A stretch of 64,000 nt of DNA from Aradus depressus (GCA_963662175.1 OY759225.1:18463601-18527600); one strand, 5' to 3'. Numbered from the stretch's first letter, positions 20,743-30,959 are shown. Translations and numbers: made by a program. Notes: a model not told the origin generated them from the letters alone.

Positions 20743-21078
20743 AGGGCGCCGGTAGCTCAGTGGTATGCGTGCTTGTCTTCTGAGCTCAAGGTCGTGGGTT
20801 CGTAGCCCGACCGAGGCCCTTAGTTTATTTTATCTGGGAGGTAAAATAAACTTAAGCACGCCGTCCTTCGGACGGGACATTAAGCGATGGTCCCGAGCCT
20901 GTACGATGTCAGGTACTCGTTAAAGACCCTAGGTGAATAAAAATTTAGGGTAGGCAAAATTTAGGACTCCCACAGTAGAGTCGGGCTCATGTCCACCAGA
21001 GTGACGAAAGAGCGCTCTGGTAGTAGGCGATATGACCTCGTAGTTAAAGCCCGGGCATGAGTCATAAAACCTAAACCT
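20743..21078 (+). mobile_element. SINE-1 reference copy, complete
   Basis: Complete 336-bp copy flanked by an exact 16-bp target duplication ATGGTTTATGTATTCG (20727-20742 and 21079-21094). It has A box GGTAGCTCAGTGGTATGCG, B box GTGGGTTCGTAGCCCGA (two changes from consensus), a hairpin-rich middle (TTTATTTTATCTGGGAGG...AAATAAAC), the distal box TCTGGTAGTAGGCGATATGA, and the end ATAAAACCTAAACCT. The head is tRNA-like but the product would not fold as a mature tRNA with a proper acceptor stem, so it is a pol III SINE rather than a tRNA gene. Confidence 0.95.
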
Positions 21079-21149
21079 ATGGTTTATGTATTCGTAGTTT
21101 TATGAAAAATTATAATAATTAAGAAAAATATATGTGATATGACCTTTAC

Positions 21150-21296
21150 AGGTCTTTCTTATACCAACGACGCTTACAGATCATTCTCTCTCCTCCTTCT
21201 CAAAATTATTTCATACAATGGAAATGAAATGATTCTGAGGAGAGGGGAGACAGAATGATCTGTAAGCGTTGTTGGTATAAGAAAGTCCTGAAATAG
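21150..21296. mobile_element. TTATACCAAC MITE, inverted-repeat copy
   Basis: GGTCTTTCTTATACCAACGA and CGCTTACAGATCATTCT on the left are mirrored by AGAATGATCTGTAAGCG and GTTGGTATAAGAAAGTCC on the right. Arms are about 60 bp with a short centre. Related copies are at 23.7, 40.0 and 42.8 kb. Confidence 0.8.
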
Positions 21297-21399
21297 CAAC
21301 ATCACATATTTTTATAATGTTTTTGTTTTTCTGCATTTTGTTTTACTGGTGTTGTCATTTCTTCTCTAAGGTGACATTTTATAGGGGACTCCTATCAAG

Positions 21400-21760
21400 G
21401 AACAGTTGCAAGGCCCTGAAAACTGTAGATCCGCGATGACTGGAGTGGAGATGAGTCTAGGGGCTTGGTGGCCAAGAGTTGTCAAACATGCCAAGTTCCT
21501 CAGATTCCTCGTGGTACAGATCTCCCAGGCCCCAGCCTCTCTCTGAGTTACACTAATTGGTCTGTCAACTCATTAACTGACTCCCACCCCCCCATCTCTT
21601 CCTCCTTTCTCCAGGTGTCTCATATTAGTCCTGGATTAAATTCCAGCCTGAATTCCAGGGCAGTTTGTCCCAAGGGATCATTTCTCACCCACCACGTGCC
21701 GTCTAAATCTCAAAATGAAGGATTTTGGTATTTCGTTTAAAAGAATATGGTTAACCCGCC
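21400..21760 (+). other. uncertain open frame (21465-21740)
   Basis: A 91-codon Ser/Pro-rich frame in slightly GC-richer DNA. No domain, signal peptide or splice context I can defend. Parts (GTCCTGGATTAAATTCCAGC) resemble text at 2160 (GCCTGGATAAAACTCAGG), so it may belong to a dispersed repeat. I do not call it a gene. Confidence 0.3.
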
Positions 21761-21841
21761 TTTTTATGTACTATAGCTAGGAATTTTAAACCTGGTTCCT
21801 CAAAGAACTGGGAACATGTTTCTGGCCTTATGGCATGAGTA

Positions 21842-22310
21842 GTATTGTAATCGTGCGAAAATCCGAGATCGAGGTATCAACTGATTTTCACGTTTCAAGA
21901 TCCTCTGAATACGTTTTCACTATTTTCGCGATGATGTCTTTGCGTGTGTGTCTGTATGTGATTGGAAAGTTGTGAGCTCTCTACCGCAAAATTTGAGACC
22001 ACTTTCCCCCAGGACCTAAGTTACGACCTAATAAAAATCTTTTCAAATACCTAATAATTGTAAAAAAAAAAAAATACATATTCTATACAATACGATTTTT
22101 GATAAGTCTTCCGGTTTTCGAGATAAATGCCGAAAACCATCTTGAAATTTAGTTTTGAAACACATATTTTTAGTTGTTTCCTTCAGTTACCCGAAAACGA
22201 TTCGTCCTATCGAAAAAATTATACCTCCAAAAATTGCTCCTTATAATATTTCCAATCGCTAATAAGTCCTTAAATTTGAGATAGGATTAATACGACAAAA
22301 ATGGGGTAAT
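21842..22310 (+). repeat. family X copy
   Basis: CGAAAATCCGAGATCG, TTTCACGTTTCAAGATCC, CCACTTTCCCCCAGGACC, CCGGTTTTCGAGATAAATGC and CCTATCGAAAAAATTATACC in the same order as the 20.1-kb copy, with an internal deletion after the GAGCTCTCTACCGC block. Confidence 0.75.
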
Positions 22311-23730
22311 CAGGTCTGTACGTGGAGTAATTCTAAATTTGGAATTTATATTGGGAAGTCAATGAAGGTTAAAGAGAGTCTGGATTGTCCTGGGGTAAAA
22401 GCGCTGCTGCCGCGGTCATGGCCGGCTGCTGACTTGCATCTTTTGTGGGTCGGGTGCGCTTCCTGCACTTGTCGCCCTACACTTGTTGGATCTCGCACGC
22501 CCATCGGAACGGGTGCATTCTTCGGCTCTACTAACTTGATTTTGGTGAACAAGAAATTTTCCAGTTAGTAAATTACGTCATAACTATTTTTGTCTAAAAA
22601 AAAAACATTGGGAATACTCGCAACATGACAATCGCAGCTACACCATGCGTTGATCAGGTTGCGGGCGACATATATTTTCTCCTGCTGGACTATCTTAATA
22701 TCATCTATTTGATGGATATAGACCCTGGATGACCACTTAGTCTTCACATAAATTGTTATGCCCTATCGTCCAATGCGTAAAGGATTATCCATACCCTGCA
22801 GGAAAATGGGGGCGTTTTTTGAACCTTTTCTGCTTTCTGGTTTCTTGAAACTTGACTGTTCCCACTGGTCGTTGGAACCATAAGCAGGATCTAGGCTTAT
22901 AAAAGTCGTCGATGATTCACAAGCATATACAATTTCAATAAACTTTTTTATTTTTCTGAATCCATATACAAACTTTCCTATTTATATGTTCATTTCATTG
23001 ACAATTATAAGGGTTTTGAAGTTAATACCATTCTCTAACCTCCCCTTTTGGGCAAATTTGACAGAAAATCAGTAGACATCCCATTCTTCTGGATCCATAA
23101 CATGAATTTTGATCGATTAAATAACTTCCCTTATATTTTGAACAGCTGGGAAATTAAAATGAAAAATCATTGAACTTTTGTTGAACTCTTCTATCTCGCT
23201 TTATGAATGGAGGACCCAATGTACCAGTACAGGAAAACAAAGTTGGTGTAGTACGTGAAGTCGTCTGTCGTACAAAGGGTTAAATGGCTCGCAAAGCCTT
23301 ACCCCCGGACTTACCGCTTAAGTCCTTCCTCTCTAAATCCAACTAAGCTCCATCTCTCTCTAGTACCCCTGTCTTCCACATCCACATCTATTTCCCAACT
23401 TAAGGTTAGATCAGGTCTGCGTATGCGAGCGCAAGTATGCCAGATACATTGTCCAGAAATCTAATATAAAGACAGGTTGAAGACTAAAAAGGCTTTTAAT
23501 ATTATCTTATATAATATAACCTCAATAATTTGAAAATACATGTCTCTTGAATCGGAAACCCATTTGCAATCATTCACATTTTAATAATGTTATTTTCAAA
23601 ATTATTTTATCAGACTGCATGATGATGTGGGCAACATCGAAAGCCGGCTAGAAAAATACAATAAAATATGTTAGAAGCCAGAAATCTAACATTAATCCAG
23701 AGGTACTAGAACATAAAAACAAAATATATA
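22311..23730. other. unassigned stretch with a GC-richer island
   Basis: 22360-22570 is GC-richer and open on both strands for 68 codons each; no motif allows a choice of strand or function. 23255-23464 holds another short Ser-rich frame. No transposon landmarks were recognised; a decayed exon or an unrecognised retroelement piece is possible. Confidence 0.3.
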
Positions 23731-23734
23731 TGTG

Positions 23735-23850
23735 ATGTGGTCATAATATAACATTTTTCTACCCCATAATGCCAGTAGGAAATGATTTTGAAATGGGGAG
23801 GTTAATAGCGTTGGTTGGTATAAGAAAGTTCTGTTATGACCACATTACAT
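23735..23850. mobile_element. TTATACCAAC MITE copy
   Basis: GTGATGTGGTCATAATATAA on the left and TTATGACCACATTAC on the right are terminal inverted repeats; GGTTGGTATAAGAAAGTTCT is the subterminal motif. The centre holds TAATGCCAGTAGGAAATGAT, shared with the 42.8-kb copy. Confidence 0.75.
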
Positions 23851-23959
23851 AATATGTATATTCTATATTTTATTAAGTTATACTTTTTAATAAAAATACT
23901 ACCAATAGTGAAAATATATTTTCCATTAGAATGTGTAGGTACCTTATTTTACCATATTC

Positions 23960-24262
23960 CTTTCAAAAATGTACAATTGGGGCGCTGTAACTATGGTAGT
24001 ATTATTTCTATCTCAACTCCAAGGGCACATGTCCTATATAGACATTTAGGAAATAATATAAGGAATATTTTTGGTGATAACCTATTTTTTAATAGGACTA
24101 ACTGTTTTCGCATAAATCAAGTAAACTTCTAAAAAAATGAGTAAAATGTAAGGTAAGGCCCTGAAATCAAGTGGTCTTAATTTTCGACTGATTTCGACCA
24201 AAATCTAAATTCATTAGCTGCAATGATTTCTGAGTTGGAGCAATCACAAATTCCTAGCAATA
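23960..24262 (-). repeat. family X copy
   Basis: TTTTTAATAGGACTAACTG, AATCAAGTAAACTTCTAAAA and GTGGTCTTAATTTTCGACTG are reverse-complement blocks of family X. Confidence 0.65.
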
Positions 24263-24970
24263 TACAGATATCATCGCAAAAATGGTCAAAACATGTTCAG
24301 GTTCCTTGAAACATTTTCCACGATTATTATACTAAAGGTAGAAGAAAGTAACTGACAAATGGATATATTGTCAAGAGTTTTGAGAGAGAGCGACAACTTA
24401 TATGATGAGAAGTAATTGGGACTGGGGAAATATTGCCCTTGCACTAAACTGTTGAGGACGTATTCATGTTGCTTCAATTCAAATATAGTCCAGTCTCTGT
24501 CAATACGTGGATGACTTCTATATCCCAGCTCAGTCCATGTGAGGACTTTGCTTGAAAGAAAATAAAGTCAGGATTAAATGTAAATTTGTATTCCAGACGA
24601 GGAAGGAGGAGGTCAGAGAACTGTAAATTGTGCAGATCTGCAGACAGAGTATATTTGTCTTTTAGACCAATCTCCAGAGACAGAACAAATCAGAGACACG
24701 ACACAAAGCACTAATTGAATCTTTCATTCGACATAGAGAGAGGTAGAGAATGCCCAGATGAAGGGATGTTTCCTGGAACGGACTGTCATCCAGTATTGGC
24801 TCCAATAACTCAAAAAATCCCCCATATCTCCCTTTCGAGCAATTCTAACCAACAGCAAAGCAAAGGGTCACCTGGGAAGGAACATACACCGGAGTGGCAT
24901 TTTGGAAATATCTTCTACTTACTTTCTTCTACATTTAGTTTAAAAAAATATTGTCTATTTCAAAAAATAT
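24263..24970. other. unassigned stretch
   Basis: The 155-codon frame 24715-25182 runs across the following palindrome and shows no motif. Nothing else recognised. Confidence 0.35.
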
Positions 24971-24977
24971 ATAAAAT

Positions 24978-25086
24978 ATATGGGAGTACTTTCGGTATTG
25001 CTACCATCTTCAGCCACGACTTTACAAATACTGTATTTGTTAAATCATGGCTGAAGATGATAGAAATACCGAAAGTACTCCCATAT
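24978..25086. repeat. 109-bp palindrome with 1-nt centre
   Basis: Arms of 54 nt (ATATGGGAGTACTTTCGGTA outer left) pair across the central T at 25032 with about five mismatches. Both strands are partly open, giving mirrored peptides in each direction; that is a by-product of the symmetry. Confidence 0.9.
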
Positions 25087-25589
25087 CCTTCATATTTTAG
25101 TGTTTCACAATATTTCTGCAAAAATAATTTCAAATATATATTAATAAATATGTTATTTAGTATAAGTCTGGTGTTTTTATAATATTTATTTGAATATATA
25201 TCTGTACCTCGGAGGTAAACTGCGCTATGTGATAGAAACCCAATTTTACAGCTGAGCGCTTTCAAATTTTGAACTGTCAATTTCACCACAATGGCATTAA
25301 ATTTTCTTGCTTTCATAACTGCAGTTATTCTAAACCATTCATTGAAATACTCAGGCCGCATTAAAAGATGAATATTTGTATCTTTTTATTGCCTCAAAAT
25401 AAAAAAGCATCAAGTGGACTTAGTTCTGTTTCTCCCCAAATTGACATTAGGGTTAGTGCAGTTTACCAACCTGTTATTTTGTAATTGCTTTAAAGAGGAC
25501 TTGATGCAGTATACCACTAAATAGAGCTCAAACAGATGTACAACTTAGTGCAAAAAACCGATTTTGGAAAAAAACTGACATAGAGCAGT

Positions 25590-25797
25590 TTACCAGATAT
25601 ATATAACCTTATGAATAATCGACCTATGAATGAATACATATAAAATATAAATAAGGACAAGTAAATAGCAAAATCTTAAAATATCAGGGTACAGAACAAC
25701 AAAAAAAAATTGCTGACCCCACCCGTATAGTGTAGAGGCTAAAGAAATATTGACAAAGCTCAAAGTAGTGGGGATAGCAAGGTTCACTCACACTATA
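25590..25797 (-). repeat. family 1 (hammerhead-palindrome family) fragment
   Basis: TTAAAATATCAGGGTACAGA, GACCCCACCCGTATAGTGTA and CAAAGTAGTGGGGATAGCAA are minus-strand blocks shared with 30655-30955. The part that carries the ribozyme-like core in other copies is missing. The Helitron at 25799 inserted at its edge. Confidence 0.65.
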
Positions 25798-25935
25798 ATC
25801 TATATTAATAAAGCTGAAACGGGGTTTGTTTGTTTGTTTGTATGTATGTTTGTTCCAGCATCACGCCCAAACCGCTGGACGGATTTTTATGAAACTGCCC
25901 ATGTAGCATTCTTTTGAGCCCGATTGAATAATAGG

Positions 25936-27260
25936 CTATGTGGCGTCCCAAAATTTTGATCGGGAGGGGGGGTTGTGGGGGGGCCTAAGTATAAAAATAG
26001 TGCTAACTCATTAACTAATGGGCGAATTGTCATGAAATTTCACAGGTAGTCTTTTTAAAATCCAAACAGGAAAAAAAGGTGTGTGGCGTCCCAAAGTTTT
26101 GATCGGGAGGGGGGGTTGTAAGGGGGGCCTAAGTATATAAATAGTGCTAACACATTAACTAATGGTCGAATTGTCATGAAATTTCACACGTAGTCTTTTT
26201 AAAAGCCAAACAAGAAAAAAAGGTGTGTGGCGTCCCAAAGTTTTGAACGGGAGGGGGGGTTGTGGGGGGGCCTAAGTATAAATATAGAGCTAACTCATTA
26301 ACTAATGGGCGAATCGTCATGAAATTTCACATGTAGTATTTTTAAAAGCCAAATAAGAAAAAAAGGTGTGTGGCGTCCCAAAGTTTTGATCGGGAGGGGG
26401 GGTTGTAAGGGGGGCCTAAGTATAAATATAGAGCTAACTCATTAACTAATGGGCGAATCGTCATGAAATTTCACGTAGTATTTTTTAAAGCCAAATAGGA
26501 AAAAAAGGTGTGTGGCGTCCTAAAGTTTTGAACGGGAGGGGGGGTTGTAAGGGGGGCCTAAGTATAAATATAGAGCTAATTCTTTAACGGTTGGTCGGAT
26601 TGTCACGAAATTTCACATGGAGTATTCCTGAAGGCCAAATAGAAAAATAAGGTGTGTGGCGTCCCAAAGTTTTGAACGGGAGGGGGGGTTGTGGGGGGCC
26701 TAAGTATAAATATAGAGCTAGCTCATTAACGGTTGGTCGAATTGTCACAAAGTTTCACATGTAGTATTCCTGAAGAACAAATAAAAAAATAGGCGGTGTA
26801 GCGGCTCAACATTTTGTACGGGAGGAGGGGTAGTGGCGGGGGGCCTAAGTATAAATATGGTGCTAGCTCAATAACGGTTGGTTGTATTGTCATGGAATTT
26901 CACATGTAGTATTCTTAAAAGCCAAAAAGAAATATAGGGTGTATATGTCACAAAATTTTGAACGGGAGGATGGATTGATGGGGGCCTAAGTATAAGTGTA
27001 GTGATAAGTCATTAACGGATGATCGGATTGTCACGAAATTTCACATGAAGTATTCATAAAGGCCAAATAGAAAAATAGGGAGTGTGACGTCAAAAAATTG
27101 TGAACGGGAGGGGGGTTATGGGGGTAGGCCTACATTTGAAGATAGTGATAGGTCACTAACGGATGATCGGATTGTCATGGAATTTTACATGTAGTATTCT
27201 TGATGGTCAATTAAAAAAATACACTATGTGACATTTTAAAAATTTGGGAGGAGGGCTAAG
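25936..27260 (+). repeat. Helitron internal array A, ~10 units of ~143 bp
   Basis: TGGCGTCCCAAA recurs at 25941, 26084, 26228, 26371, 26513 and 26657, then in degraded form about every 143 bp to 27226. Each unit has GGGAGGGGGGGTTGT and AACTAATGGGCGAATTGTCA. Units decay progressively towards the 3' side, so recent amplification was at the 5' side. Confidence 0.92.
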
Positions 27261-27309
27261 CATAAAAATAATGCTGAATCATTGAAGGGTAATCGAATTG
27301 TCATGAATT

Positions 27310-28885
27310 TCACATGTAGTAGTAGTAACTATGTATTCGCTGTGGGGTTCACTGTTGCAAGACATTTACTAGCTGTGATGCCCAGCGTTCCTAATATCGT
27401 ACTAGCTGTGGGGTCCGCTGTTGCAAGGCACTTACTAGCTGTAGTGCTCAGCCCCAGCGTTCCTAACTATGTACTGGCTGTGGGGTTCGCTGTTGCAAGG
27501 CACCTACAAGACATTTACTAGCTGTGATGCCCAGCGTTCCTAATTACGTACTAGCTGTGGGGTCTGCTGTTGCAAAACTCATACTAGCTATGATGCCCTG
27601 TGGTTCTAACTACATACTATCTGTGGGGTCCGCAGTTGCAAGGCACCTACTATCTGTAGGGCCCAGCGTTCCTAAAAACGTACTAGCTGTGGGGTCCGTC
27701 GTTGCAAAAGCATACTAGCTGTGATGCCCAGCGTTTCTAACTAGGTACTAGATGTGGGGTCCGCCGTTGCAGAACACATACTAGCTGTGATGCTCAGCGT
27801 TTCTAACTACGTACTAGCTGTGGGGTCCGCCGTTGCAAAACACATACTAGCTGTGATGCCCAGTGGTTCTAACTACGTACTAGCTGTGGGGTCCGCTGTT
27901 GCAAGGGACTTACTAGCTGTGATGCCCAGCGTTCCTAACTAGGTACTAGATGTGGGGTCCGCCGTTGCAGAACACATACTAGCTGTGATGCTCAGCGTTT
28001 CTAACTACGTACTAGCTGTGGGGTCCGCCGTTGCAGAACACATACTAGCTGTGATGCTCAGCGTTTCTAACTACGTACTAGCTGTGGGGTCCGCCGTTGC
28101 AAAACACATAGTAGCTGTGATGCCCAGCGTTCCTAACTAGGTACTAGATGTGGGGTCCGCCGTTGCAGAACACATACTAGCTGTGATGCTCAGCGTTTCT
28201 AACTACGTACTAGCTGTGGGGTCCGCCGTTGCAGAACACATACTAGCTGTGATGCTCAGCGTTTCTAACTACGTACTAGCTGTGGGGTCCGCCGTTGCAA
28301 AACACATACTAGCTGTGATGCCCAGCGTTCCTAACTAGGTACTAGATGTGGGGTCCGCCGTTGCAGAACACATACTAGCTGTGATGCTCAGCGTTTCTAA
28401 CTACGTACTAGCTGTGGGGTCCGCCGTTGCAGAACACATACTAGCTGTGATGCTCAGCGTTTCTAACTACGTACTAGCTGTGGGGTCCGCCGTTGCAAAA
28501 CACATACTAGCTGTGATGCCCAGCGTTCCTAACTTCGTACTAGCTGTGGGGTCCGCTCTTGCGAGGCACATACTAGCTGCGGTGACCAGCGTTCCTAACT
28601 ACGTACTAGCTATGGGGTCCGCCGGCTGCAAGGCATATACTACCTCTGGTGCCCAGCGTTCCTAACTACGTACTAGCTGTGGTGCCCAGCGTTCCTAACT
28701 ACGTACTAGCTGTGGTGCCCAGCGTTGGAAGGCATATATTAGCTGTGGTCACAAACGTTCTTAAGTTCGCACTGGCTAGGACGTCCAGCGAAGCTAAGTA
28801 TTCACTAGCTGTGGTTTCCGCCGTTGAAAGACGCATACTAGCTGTGGTGCCCAGGGGTCCTAAAAACTTACTAGCGTTACTATAG
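27310..28885 (+). repeat. Helitron internal array B, 33/66/198-bp nested repeats
   Basis: Two alternating 33-bp subunits (TACTAGCTGTGGGGTCCGCC... and TACTAGCTGTGATGCCCAGC...) make a 66-bp unit; three of these form a 198-bp higher-order unit from about 27755 to 28350. Because all periods are multiples of three, open frames with a 22-residue repeat (for example YVLAVGSAVAKHILAVMPSV) appear, and each 198-bp unit is broken at the same stop. I regard the coding appearance as incidental. Confidence 0.93.
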
Positions 28886-29105
28886 TTGAAGGACTATAAG
28901 CCTTATTCCGTATAAATAATTGAAAATTATAACATCATGAATGTACTGTTAAAGGGTAAGCGGATTGGCATGAATTTCACATGTAGTAGTAGTAACTATG
29001 TATTCGCTGTGGGGTCCGCTGTTGCGAGGCATTTACTAGGTGTGATGCCCAACGTTCCTAATATCGTACTAGCTGTGGGGTCCGCTGTTGCAAGGCACTT
29101 ACTAG

Positions 29106-29679
29106 CTGCGGTCAATAGCGTTCTTAAGTACGCACTGGCTAGGATGTCCAGCGATGCTAAGTATTCACTATCTGTGGTTTCCGCCGTTGAAAGACGCATA
29201 CTAGCTGTGATTGCCAGGGGTTAAAAACTTACTAGCTGGGGTGTTTGACGTTGAAGGACTATAAGCCTTATTCCGTATGAATAATTGAAAATTATAACAT
29301 CATGAATGTACTGTCGAGGAACTGAATAGCCTTATAGGAGATATTGGGAGAAAAGTCAAAGTTCCCCGGGCAACGCCGGGTATTACTGCTAGCTGCGGTC
29401 AATAGCGTTCTTAAGTACGCACTGGCTAGGATGTCCAGCGATGCTAAGTATTCACTATCTGTGGTTTCCGCCGTTGAAAGACGCATACTAGCTGTGATTG
29501 CCAGGGGTTAAAAACTTACTAGCTGGGGTGTTTGACGTTGAAGGACTATAAGCCTTATTCCGTATGAATAATTGAAAATTATAACATCATGAATGTACTG
29601 TCGAGGAACTGAATAGCCTTATAGGAGATATTGGGAGAAAAGTCAAAGTTCCCCGGGCAACGCCGGGTATTACTGCTAG
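29106..29679 (+). repeat. 287-bp tandem duplication of the Helitron 3' terminus
   Basis: CTGCGGTCAATAGCGTTCTT starts at 29106 and again at 29393; the two 287-bp units are virtually identical and each ends with the CCCGGGCAACGCCGGG hairpin and GCTAG. The first terminus (about 29365-29392) is followed by C, the second by the flanking T. Confidence 0.95.
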
Positions 29680-29689
29680 TATAATAAAT

Positions 29690-29910
29690 AAATACATTTT
29701 CAAAAATTGTTGTAATATTATATAATTAAAAAATATGATCCATACAATAAATATATACAACACAATTTTTAAAAAGTATTTATTTATTGTATTTTATGAC
29801 AAAAATTCCTTTGGCTGTTTGTTGAATGTTTATACTATTTCCGAGACCTTTATTTTATTATTATGTTATATTTCTTTATTATGTATAATATGTTTGAATG
29901 AATGTTGTTT
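29690..29910. other. AT-rich, nothing recognised
   Basis: No motif. Confidence 0.4.
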
Positions 29911-29954
29911 TTAATAGAAATAAAAGACGTTGTCTTCCCACTGTTTTATTTTAT

Positions 29955-29996
29955 ACCAGAACCGGTTTTCGACGCAACAGAGTCATCATCAGTGGT
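29955..29996 (-). ncRNA. hammerhead-ribozyme-like core, left arm
   Basis: On the minus strand: ACCA, CTGATGA, T, helix II GACTC/GCGTC around a TGTT loop (one mismatch), GAAA, then AACCGGTT as a self-complementary helix III, C, and TGGT pairing with ACCA as helix I. Same layout as the right arm. Confidence 0.6.
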
Positions 29997-30520
29997 TCAT
30001 CTATCATAGAATAACAAAATATACAAATAATAAAAAGTATAAATAATTCTTAAGGCATCAGGGTACAGAGTAAAATTATAAAATTAACTTACCCACCCAC
30101 ACAGCACAGCGGTTGGAAGATAACTAAGGGAAGTAGCTGTCCTGTGAAAGATGTATTGTAATATGGTTTTTATAATGATATTTATTGTGAATTCAAGTCT
30201 GTGATTATATTTTTAACAATGTATTTATTTATGTATTTATTTTTATAGTTTATGACAACAAATAATTTCTTTGGCTGTATGAGGAAAAAATGTTTATATT
30301 ATGTACAGACTTAATGTATTTATTGGAATGAATGGTTTTTACATGTTGTGAGTGAGTGAACCTAGCTACCCCCACCCCTTAGAGCTATGCCAGTTATCTT
30401 CCAACCGCTGTGCTGTGTGGGTGGGTAAGTTAATTTTATAATTTTACTCTGTACCCTGATGCCTTAAGAATTATTTATACTTTTTATTATTTGTATATTT
30501 TGTTATTCTATGATAGATGA

Positions 30521-30562
30521 ACCACTGATGATGACGCTGTTGCGTCGAAAACCGGTTCTGGT
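30521..30562 (+). ncRNA. hammerhead-ribozyme-like core, right arm
   Basis: ACCA (30521-30524), CTGATGA (30525-30531), one extra T, helix II GACGC-TGTT-GCGTC (30533-30546), GAAA (30547-30550), helix III as the palindrome AACCGGTT (30550-30557), presumed cleavage nucleotide C at 30558, then TGGT (30559-30562) closing helix I. All invariant core residues (CUGANGA, GAAA, A-U pair before the H nucleotide) are present. The palindromic helix III without a loop is the arrangement expected for ribozymes that work as dimers. The unpaired nucleotide before helix II departs from the classical fold, so activity is not assured. Confidence 0.65.
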
Positions 30563-30654
30563 ATAAAATAAAACAGTGGGAAGACAACGTCTTTTATTTC
30601 TATTAGAAATCTCGTCCCACAACATCTTACTATCACATATGAATGTTGTTTTTA

Positions 30655-30955
30655 TGAAGATAGTGTAACTGGACCATACCAGTATTCCTTTAGCCTCTAT
30701 ACTGTACGGGTAGGGTAAGCAAGGTTTTTATTTTATTTTTTTATTTTGTTAGCATGTACCCTATTGCCTTAAGATTTTGCTAGTTACCTTTCATTATTTA
30801 AATTTTATATGTATTCATTAATAGATGTGCCGCTGTTGATGATGCTGTTGCGTTGAAAACTGGTTCTGGTGCCAAAAAAAAAGGAAATTATGAAGACGTA
30901 TTTTATTTCAATGAGAAATTTCGTTCCACAACATCATAATATCACATATGAATCG
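30655..30955 (+). repeat. family 1 copy, single arm, decayed
   Basis: CTCTATACTGTACGGGTAGG, ATGTACCCTATTGCCTTAAG, then GCTGTTGATGATGCTGTTGC, GTTGAAAACTGGTTCTGG and an end CCACAACATCATAATATCAC. The hammerhead-like core is recognisable but mutated. Confidence 0.75.
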
Positions 30956-30959
30956 ATAC

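Larger units (their letters stand above)
25799..29679 (+). mobile_element. non-autonomous Helitron (3.9 kb)
   Basis: Starts TCTATATTAATAAAGCTGAA after an A and ends with the hairpin CCCGG-GCAACG-CCGGG (29652-29667) followed by TATTACTG and CTAG before a T. This gives 5'-TC, a GC hairpin about 10 nt from the end, CTAG-3', insertion between A and T and no target duplication, the full Helitron signature. The 5' region (GTTTGTTTGTTTGTATGTAT, CCGCTGGACGGATTTTTATG) is typical of insect Helitrons. No Rep/helicase sequence is present; the interior is three tandem arrays, described separately. Confidence 0.92.
29917..30607. mobile_element. palindromic element, family 1 (two ~215-bp arms)
   Basis: Left arm (29917-30130) and right arm (30385-30607) are near-perfect reverse complements: AATAAAAGACGTTGTCTTCC outer, GTATAAATAATTCTTAAGGC internal, ACCCACACAGCACAGCGGTT inner. 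The spacer of about 255 bp is AT-rich and non-coding. Each arm carries a hammerhead-like core pointing outwards. No RT or endonuclease is present. The nearest known setting is the terminal repeats of Penelope-like elements and retrozymes, but I cannot prove the link from this sequence. Confidence 0.85.

Noticed and set aside
24715..25361. Overlapping plus and minus frames of 155 and 133 codons
   Set aside because: They share mirrored peptides because they cross the palindrome at 24978-25086; no motif supports either.
27282..29224. Series of open frames with a 22-residue repeat, looking like a repeat protein gene
   Set aside because: They come from 33/66-bp tandem DNA inside a Helitron; each 198-bp unit carries the same stop, the opposite strand is also partly open, and no start, signal or domain is shared with known proteins.
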